Assembly (NCBI RefSeq): GCF_040882075.1
Contig: NZ_JBBEBZ010000175.1
Coordinates: forward strand, 1-64,000
Source: Nitriliruptor sp040882075
GTDB lineage: Bacteria > Actinomycetota > Nitriliruptoria > Nitriliruptorales > Nitriliruptoraceae
Direction: 5' to 3'
Length of the DNA stretch: 64,000 nt
The position numbers and the translations under genes were made by a program. Shown here piece after piece: positions 60,028 to 64,000 of this stretch (position 1 is its first letter; each line of letters starts with the position of its first letter). The notes below the pieces were generated by a model that saw nothing but the letters and a program-made list of their open reading frames with translations, was not told where the DNA came from and searched no databases.

Positions 60028-61812
60028 GTGACCAGCGCCACCGCCGCCGCGGCGCACCAGCCGAGCTTCGACCAGCTCGGGACGCCGCTGATCGACGTCA
60101 CCTTCGTGGTGCTCGACCTCGAGACGACGGGCCTGTCCCCCGGACGTGACCGCATCACCGAGGTCGGAGCCGTCAAGGTCCGCGGTGGCGAGGTGCTCGG
60201 CGAACTGCAGACCCTCGTGCACCCGGGCCGTCCGATCCCCGCCGGCGTGGTGGCCGTCACGGGCATCAACGACGCGATGGTCCGCGATGCACCGCCGGTC
60301 GAGGCCGTGTTCCCGACCGTCCTGAGCTTCCTCGGTGACGCGGTCCTCGTCGCCCACAACGCCAGCTTCGACGTCTCGTTCCTCCGGGCCGAGTCCGAAC
60401 GGCTCGACTACGGCGCGTTCGAGCCCGTCGTGGTCGACACCGCGCGTCTCGCCCGACGCCTCGTCGCCGACGAGGTCCGCGACCGCCGGCTCGGCACGCT
60501 GGCTCGCCACTTCGCCAGCCGGACCGTCCCCGACCACCGGGCGCTGCACGACGCGCGGGCGACGGTCGACGTGCTGCACGGGCTGATCGAGCGCGCGGGG
60601 ACCTACGGCGCGACGACGCTCGAGGACCTCCGTGACCTGTCCCGGTCGACGTCCGAGAAGGCCTACCGCCGCGTCGGGCTCGTGCGCGACGCTCCCCGCA
60701 CCTCCGGCGTCTACCGCTTCCTCGACGAGCGGGGCGAGGTCCTCTACGTCGGCAAGGCGACCGATCTGCGGTCCCGGCTGCGGACCTACTTCGGCCAGGA
60801 CCCGCGGCGACGCACCGCCGACCTCGTGCGCGAGACGGCGGAGGTCCGCTGGACGACCACCCCGACGTTGCTCGAGGCCGAGGTCGTCGAGGTGCGGGCG
60901 ATCCACGCGCACGCTCCTCGCTACAACCGACGGTCGCGGCACCCGAAGCGCGGGGTCCACATCGCCCTCACGGCCGAGGCGCTCCCCCGGCTGTCCATCG
61001 TCCGCGAACCTCGCGCTGCACACGCGCGCACGATCGGTCCCATCGGTTCGAGGCGGGTCGCGGAGTCGCTGCTCGAGGCGATCCACGAGGTCATCCCGCT
61101 GCGCACCTGCACCGGGCGACTGCGCGTCGCCCAGGACCACCCCGCCTGCGTGCTCAAGGAGCTCGGCCGGTGCGGCGCTCCGTGCGACGGGTCGCAGAGC
61201 ACGGACGCCTACGCCGAGGTGGTCGAACGCTTCCACGCCGCGCTCGACGATCCCGGCCACCTGATCGACCCCCTCCGTGAGCGCATGGTCGAGGTCGCAG
61301 CGGGCGGGCGGTTCGAACGGGCCGGGATGCTGCGACAACGGCTGCACATCCTCGCTCGCACGCTCGAGGAGCACCGCAGGCTGTCGGCGCTCGCGACCGT
61401 GGACCACCTCGTCGTGGCACGGCGGTGCCCCGGCAGCGACGAGCGGCCGCCGACCGTGGAGGTCGTGGTGATCGCCCGGGGACGCCTCGTGGCAACGGCG
61501 GCACCCCTCGATGACGGCCGCCCGATCGACGCCATCGCGGCGGCAGCGGCGCCAGCGCCGAGCCTCGACACCGAGGTTCCAGATCCCCACGACGCCGAGG
61601 AACGCCGTCTCATCCTCGCGTGGCTCGATCGTCCCGGTGTGCGGATCGTGGCCTGCAGCGAGGGGTGGGCCGAACCGCTCCACGGGGGCCGCGCCCTGGC
61701 GGAGACCCGTGCCGAAGCACAGCGGGTGGATCGGCAGGTCCGTCGGGACCACCAGCTGCTCGCCGGTGCGAAGGTCCGACGGCGGGACGAAGCCGCGGGG
61801 ACGGTCAGCTGA
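60028..61812 (+). CDS. DnaQ-like 3'-5' exonuclease fused to UvrC-like GIY-YIG nuclease
   Basis: 594 residues. The N-terminal DEDDh exonuclease (about 25-195) has VVLDLETTGLSPGRDRITEV, VAHNASFDVSFL and DHRALHDARATVDVL. A GIY-YIG domain (about 220-300) follows: SGVYRFLDERGEVLYVGKAT, DLRSRLRTYF, LLEAEVVEVRAI. Next come four UvrC-type Cys (RTC, HPAC, GRCGAPC; residues about 360-390) and a UVR-like helix pair (MVEVAAGGRFERAGMLRQRL). The RNase H-like second nuclease and HhH of UvrC are absent. The fusion is known in actinobacteria (e.g. mycobacterial Rv2191, from memory). Tandem SOS boxes precede it. Confidence 0.9.
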   Translation: MTSATAAAAHQPSFDQLGTPLIDVTFVVLDLETTGLSPGRDRITEVGAVKVRGGEVLGELQTLVHPGRPIPAGVVAVTGINDAMVRDAPPVEAVFPTVLSFLGDAVLVAHNASFDVSFLRAESERLDYGAFEPVVVDTARLARRLVADEVRDRRLGTLARHFASRTVPDHRALHDARATVDVLHGLIERAGTYGATTLEDLRDLSRSTSEKAYRRVGLVRDAPRTSGVYRFLDERGEVLYVGKATDLRSRLRTYFGQDPRRRTADLVRETAEVRWTTTPTLLEAEVVEVRAIHAHAPRYNRRSRHPKRGVHIALTAEALPRLSIVREPRAAHARTIGPIGSRRVAESLLEAIHEVIPLRTCTGRLRVAQDHPACVLKELGRCGAPCDGSQSTDAYAEVVERFHAALDDPGHLIDPLRERMVEVAAGGRFERAGMLRQRLHILARTLEEHRRLSALATVDHLVVARRCPGSDERPPTVEVVVIARGRLVATAAPLDDGRPIDAIAAAAAPAPSLDTEVPDPHDAEERRLILAWLDRPGVRIVACSEGWAEPLHGGRALAETRAEAQRVDRQVRRDHQLLAGAKVRRRDEAAGTVS

Positions 61813-61987
61813 CACACCGCAGGGTGACACGGCGTTCTTCTGAAGTGGAGCCGGCGCACGTAACCGGCGCCTGCGCGTGTTCCGTGCACGTCGGGCCGAG
61901 GACCACTCGACCGGGCGAGAGCGCCGCCGCAGTCGTCTGGTGATGCCGGGCGTTGCCTACTGGCGCGGCCCGCCCAGTCCTCGGCTT
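61813..61987. other. Intergenic sequence before repeat block C
   Basis: No gene, RNA or clear hairpin was identified between the fusion nuclease stop and the repeat units. Confidence 0.4.
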
Positions 61988-62100
61988 GCGGGGTCCCTAC
62001 GTGGCGCTGGCGCCACGCCAGCGCCCCGGTAGGCCGGCGCGCACCCATCGGTCGGGCTCGCGGGGTCCTGACGTGGCGCTGGCGCCACACGAGCACCCCG
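61988..62100. repeat. Intergenic stem-loop repeat block C
   Basis: Two units at 61988 and 62060, period 72. Each begins GCGGGGTCC and contains GTGGCGC-TG-GCGCCAC, a perfect 7-bp hairpin. Copy 1 ends GCGCCCCGG and copy 2 ends GAGCACCCCGG. The layout matches blocks A and B, where the inner stem has decayed to GTAGCGC...CCGCCAC. Confidence 0.75.
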
Positions 62101-62215
62101 GTGGGTCGGGCGCACCGATCGGATGGGCTCCGGGTGTCCGAGGGGCCGACCAGGCGGGAACCGCCGTGTTGTCACGGTCGCCGCGTTGGGTCTCCATCGA
62201 CACTCGCTGACGGGT

Positions 62216-62698
62216 TCAGACCAGCTCGAACCAGTGGCTCCACGCGTCCGGGAGCTCGCTGCGGTGACCCGCTTCACGACCCAGCCAGGTCACCCGGACG
62301 CGGTAACGACCCGGGGGCACGCGGGGCCCGGACGCCTCGGCGGCCCAGGCAGCGACGACCGGCCCGCCGGTCTGGTCCCAGTAGGTCGGCTGGATCAGCA
62401 GCTGACCCGGCGCGAAACGATCGAGCGCTTCGCCGTCGGCGTGGCGCTCGATCCGATCGTCGGCCACGACCCGGTGGAGCTCATCGCGCACCGACAGGAC
62501 GTAGCGCTGCCACCCCGGGTAGCGGTGCTCGACGAAGGCGTCGCCGCGGTTGGCGGCCGTCACGGTGATACGCACCGGTTCGCCCGCCGCGTAGGCCCGC
62601 CGGTCGAGGAGCACCGCGACCTCGAACCCGGCGAAGGGTTCCCGGTCGAGGACGAACGGAGCCTCGCCACCGTCCGCACCCCCCGGTCCCGCGTTCAT
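62216..62698 (-). CDS. BsuPI-type intracellular proteinase-inhibitor domain protein
   Basis: 160 residues, an all-beta Ig-like fold: FEVAVLLDRRAYAAGEPVRI, TVTAANRGDAFVEHRYPG, WQRYVLSVRDE, PPGRYRVRVTWLG. It resembles the BsuPI/IPI domain. No signal peptide. It is the third gene of the trpD-led operon and overlaps its neighbour by 4 nt. Confidence 0.65.
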   Translation of the reverse strand: MNAGPGGADGGEAPFVLDREPFAGFEVAVLLDRRAYAAGEPVRITVTAANRGDAFVEHRYPGWQRYVLSVRDELHRVVADDRIERHADGEALDRFAPGQLLIQPTYWDQTGGPVVAAWAAEASGPRVPPGRYRVRVTWLGREAGHRSELPDAWSHWFELV

Positions 62699-63111
62699 GC
62701 CACCACCGACCCTGGCGGCAGATCCGCGTCGGGAGCGAGCAACCGGACCCGACCGTCGGCCTCGAGCCCGCCGAGGACGAGGAACTCGCTGACGAAGCCG
62801 GCGATGCGCTTGCGACCGAGGTTGATGGCTCCCACCACCTGGCGCCCGACCAGCTCCTCCGCCGGGTACTCGGTCACCTTCGCCGACGTCCGCAGCTCAC
62901 CGATGAGCGGCCCGAAGTCGACGGTCAGCTTCCACGCCGGGTCGCGGGCCTCCGGGAACGGCTGCACGTTCGTCACCCGACCGACCCGCAGGTCGAGGTC
63001 CAGGAAGGCATCGAAGGCGACCTCGTCCTTGCGGGGGAGCTGGTCCGGGTCGTAGGGGCGTGCCTCCGCATCGATGCGGTGGCTCGATCGGTCCGGAGCG
63101 TCGGCGGTCAC
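62695..63111 (-). CDS. CsaA-like tRNA-binding protein
   Basis: 138 residues from a GTG start. The OB-fold tRNA-binding motif is DAFLDLDLRVGRVTNVQPFP, and PAWKLTVDFGPLIGELRTSA and GRQVVGAINLGRKRIAGFVS follow. CsaA proteins are homodimeric tRNA-binding or chaperone-like proteins related to the C-terminus of methionyl-tRNA synthetase. Overlaps trpD by 4 nt. Confidence 0.85.
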   Translation of the reverse strand: MTADAPDRSSHRIDAEARPYDPDQLPRKDEVAFDAFLDLDLRVGRVTNVQPFPEARDPAWKLTVDFGPLIGELRTSAKVTEYPAEELVGRQVVGAINLGRKRIAGFVSEFLVLGGLEADGRVRLLAPDADLPPGSVVA

Positions 63112-64000
63112 GTCCGCTGCCCGGCCGCGAGCTCACGGGACCGTGCGACCCAACGGTCACGCAGCGCCAGCGCGGAACCCTCGTCGAGCACCGCGCGGGC
63201 GCGATCGAGGCCGGTGGCCAGGTCCGGGACCGCGTCGGCCGCGTACAGCGCGGCGGCGGCGTTGATCGCGACCAGGTCGCTCGGGGCCCCCGCCTGGCCG
63301 CCGAGGATGCGGTCCGCGATGGCGACGTTCTCCTCGACGCCTCCACCGGTGAGGTCGGCGAGCGTCGCGCGCGCCACACCCAGATCGGCCGGGTCGAGCC
63401 TCCAGGTGGTCACCCCCCCGTCGCGCACCTCCCAGACCTGCGACGGACCGGTCGTGGTCACCTCGTCGAGCCCGTCATCGCCCCGGAAGACCAGCGCGTG
63501 CCGCTTGCCGAGCGTCGCGAGCGCGTCCGCCATGACCGGCGCGAGCCGGGCGTCGGCGACGCCGACGACCTGGTGCTCGGCCCCAGCCGGGTTGGACAGC
63601 GGTCCGAGGACGTTGAAGACGGTCCGCACGCCGAGCCGGGCACGGACCGGACCGACGAACCGCATCGCCGGGTGGAAGGTCTTGGCGTACAGGAACCCGA
63701 TACCGAGCTCGTCCACGGTCCGGGCGACGGCGTCCGGCGGCAGCTCGATGGCCACCCCCCAGGCCTCGAGCAGGTCCGCGGAGCCGCACCGGCCGGAGGC
63801 AGCGCGGTTGCCGTGCTTGGCGACCCGGACGCCAGCGGCTGCCACGACCAGTGCGGCGATCGTCGAGACGTTGAACGTGCCCGCTCCGTCCCCGCCCGTC
63901 CCGCAGGTGTCGACCAACGGGCCCGGCAGGTCGATGGGGGCTGCCGCGTCGAGCATGGCACGGACGAACCCCGCGATCTCGGCCGGTGCTTCGCCCTTGG
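63108..64000 (-). CDS. trpD: Anthranilate phosphoribosyltransferase, partial
   Basis: Second step of tryptophan synthesis: anthranilate plus PRPP gives phosphoribosyl-anthranilate. The N-terminus lies beyond the window (frame open through KGEAPAEIAGFVRAMLDAAA). LVDTCGTGGDGAGTFNVST is the PRPP loop, and AKHGNRAASGRCGSADLLEA, FLYAKTFHPAMR, RTVFNVLGPLSNPAGAEHQV and FRGDDGLDEVTTTGPSQVWE are intact. It links functionally to aroF at 30545. It leads at least two downstream genes. Confidence 0.95.
   Translation of the reverse strand, partial: KGEAPAEIAGFVRAMLDAAAPIDLPGPLVDTCGTGGDGAGTFNVSTIAALVVAAAGVRVAKHGNRAASGRCGSADLLEAWGVAIELPPDAVARTVDELGIGFLYAKTFHPAMRFVGPVRARLGVRTVFNVLGPLSNPAGAEHQVVGVADARLAPVMADALATLGKRHALVFRGDDGLDEVTTTGPSQVWEVRDGGVTTWRLDPADLGVARATLADLTGGGVEENVAIADRILGGQAGAPSDLVAINAAAALYAADAVPDLATGLDRARAVLDEGSALALRDRWVARSRELAAGQRT

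Noticed and set aside
59830..61830. 666-codon minus-strand frame
   Set aside because: Opposite the DnaQ/UvrC fusion, whose motifs and SOS promoter are clear.
1..64000. tRNA or rRNA genes
   Set aside because: No T-loop GGTTCRANYCC with matching stems and no conserved rRNA segment were found by eye; a covariance scan would settle it.

Overview
This window looks like chromosomal DNA of a high-GC member of the Actinomycetota. It carries SepH (an actinobacterial FtsZ regulator), a WhiB-type Fe-S regulator, a PASTA Ser/Thr kinase, many GTG starts, and SOS boxes of the GAAC-N4-GTTC form used by Gram-positive and actinobacterial LexA. A deep-branching class such as Nitriliruptoria would fit, partly because fructose-bisphosphatase is class I, but that placement is inference. 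No rRNA, tRNA or CRISPR array was seen.

Layout. Bases 1-8,600 are mostly mobile-element wreckage around one intact operon. There is a frameshifted integrase-type transposase (1-1031), a RecA-superfamily ATPase cut at its Walker A loop by a transposase fragment (1423-2632), and the intact transhydrogenase operon pntAA-pntAB-pntB (5497-2653). An L,D-transpeptidase gene (5712-6340) is interrupted by an ISAzo13-like element, followed by a truncated group II intron with its reverse transcriptase, followed by an antisense ISL3 remnant. Bases 8,604-11,266 hold a surface-protein cluster: a small exported protein, a SipW-like (ER-type, Ser/His) signal peptidase fused to an exported domain that repeats the other protein's VDGG.LQV motif, and an LPRTG sortase substrate. 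The peptidase reading frame contains two +1 shifts.

From about 11,300 the window reads as stable backbone. DNA damage genes recur: dinB (13382-12108), DUF6504-dnaE2 (21778-17570) and a DnaQ/UvrC-like fusion nuclease (60028-61812) each have one or two SOS-type palindromes at their promoter, and mutM lies at 57945. Two toxin-antitoxin pairs are adjacent: vapBC at 24180-24847 and an RHH/MazF pair at 24983-25526. A PASTA kinase (27168-29315) and a zinc-ribbon membrane protein follow. DAHP synthase aroF (30545-31612) is preceded by a 25-codon leader peptide rich in Phe/Tyr/Trp and by mutually exclusive hairpins, which is a transcription attenuator by appearance.

Bases 33,045-35,608 hold two copies of an intergenic stem-loop repeat block on either side of a decayed IS110 gene; a third block lies at 61,988-62,100. 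Carbon-metabolism genes follow (ltaE, an inositol-phosphatase family gene, pfkA, glpK), then msrB and plsC.

Two long leftward operons dominate 42.7-57.9 kb. One runs from an esterase through SRPBCC, zinc-ribbon, ArsA, CxxC, ROK kinase and S9 peptidase genes (49851-42777). The other runs DUF309, zinc-ribbon, NYN nuclease, SepH, M48 protease and GT4 glycosyltransferase (57850-51958). The right edge has a TetR regulator, WhiB, the fusion nuclease, and a trpD-led operon that runs off the end. A recurrent layout is TANNNT placed 6-8 nt before the start codon, which implies much leaderless transcription.
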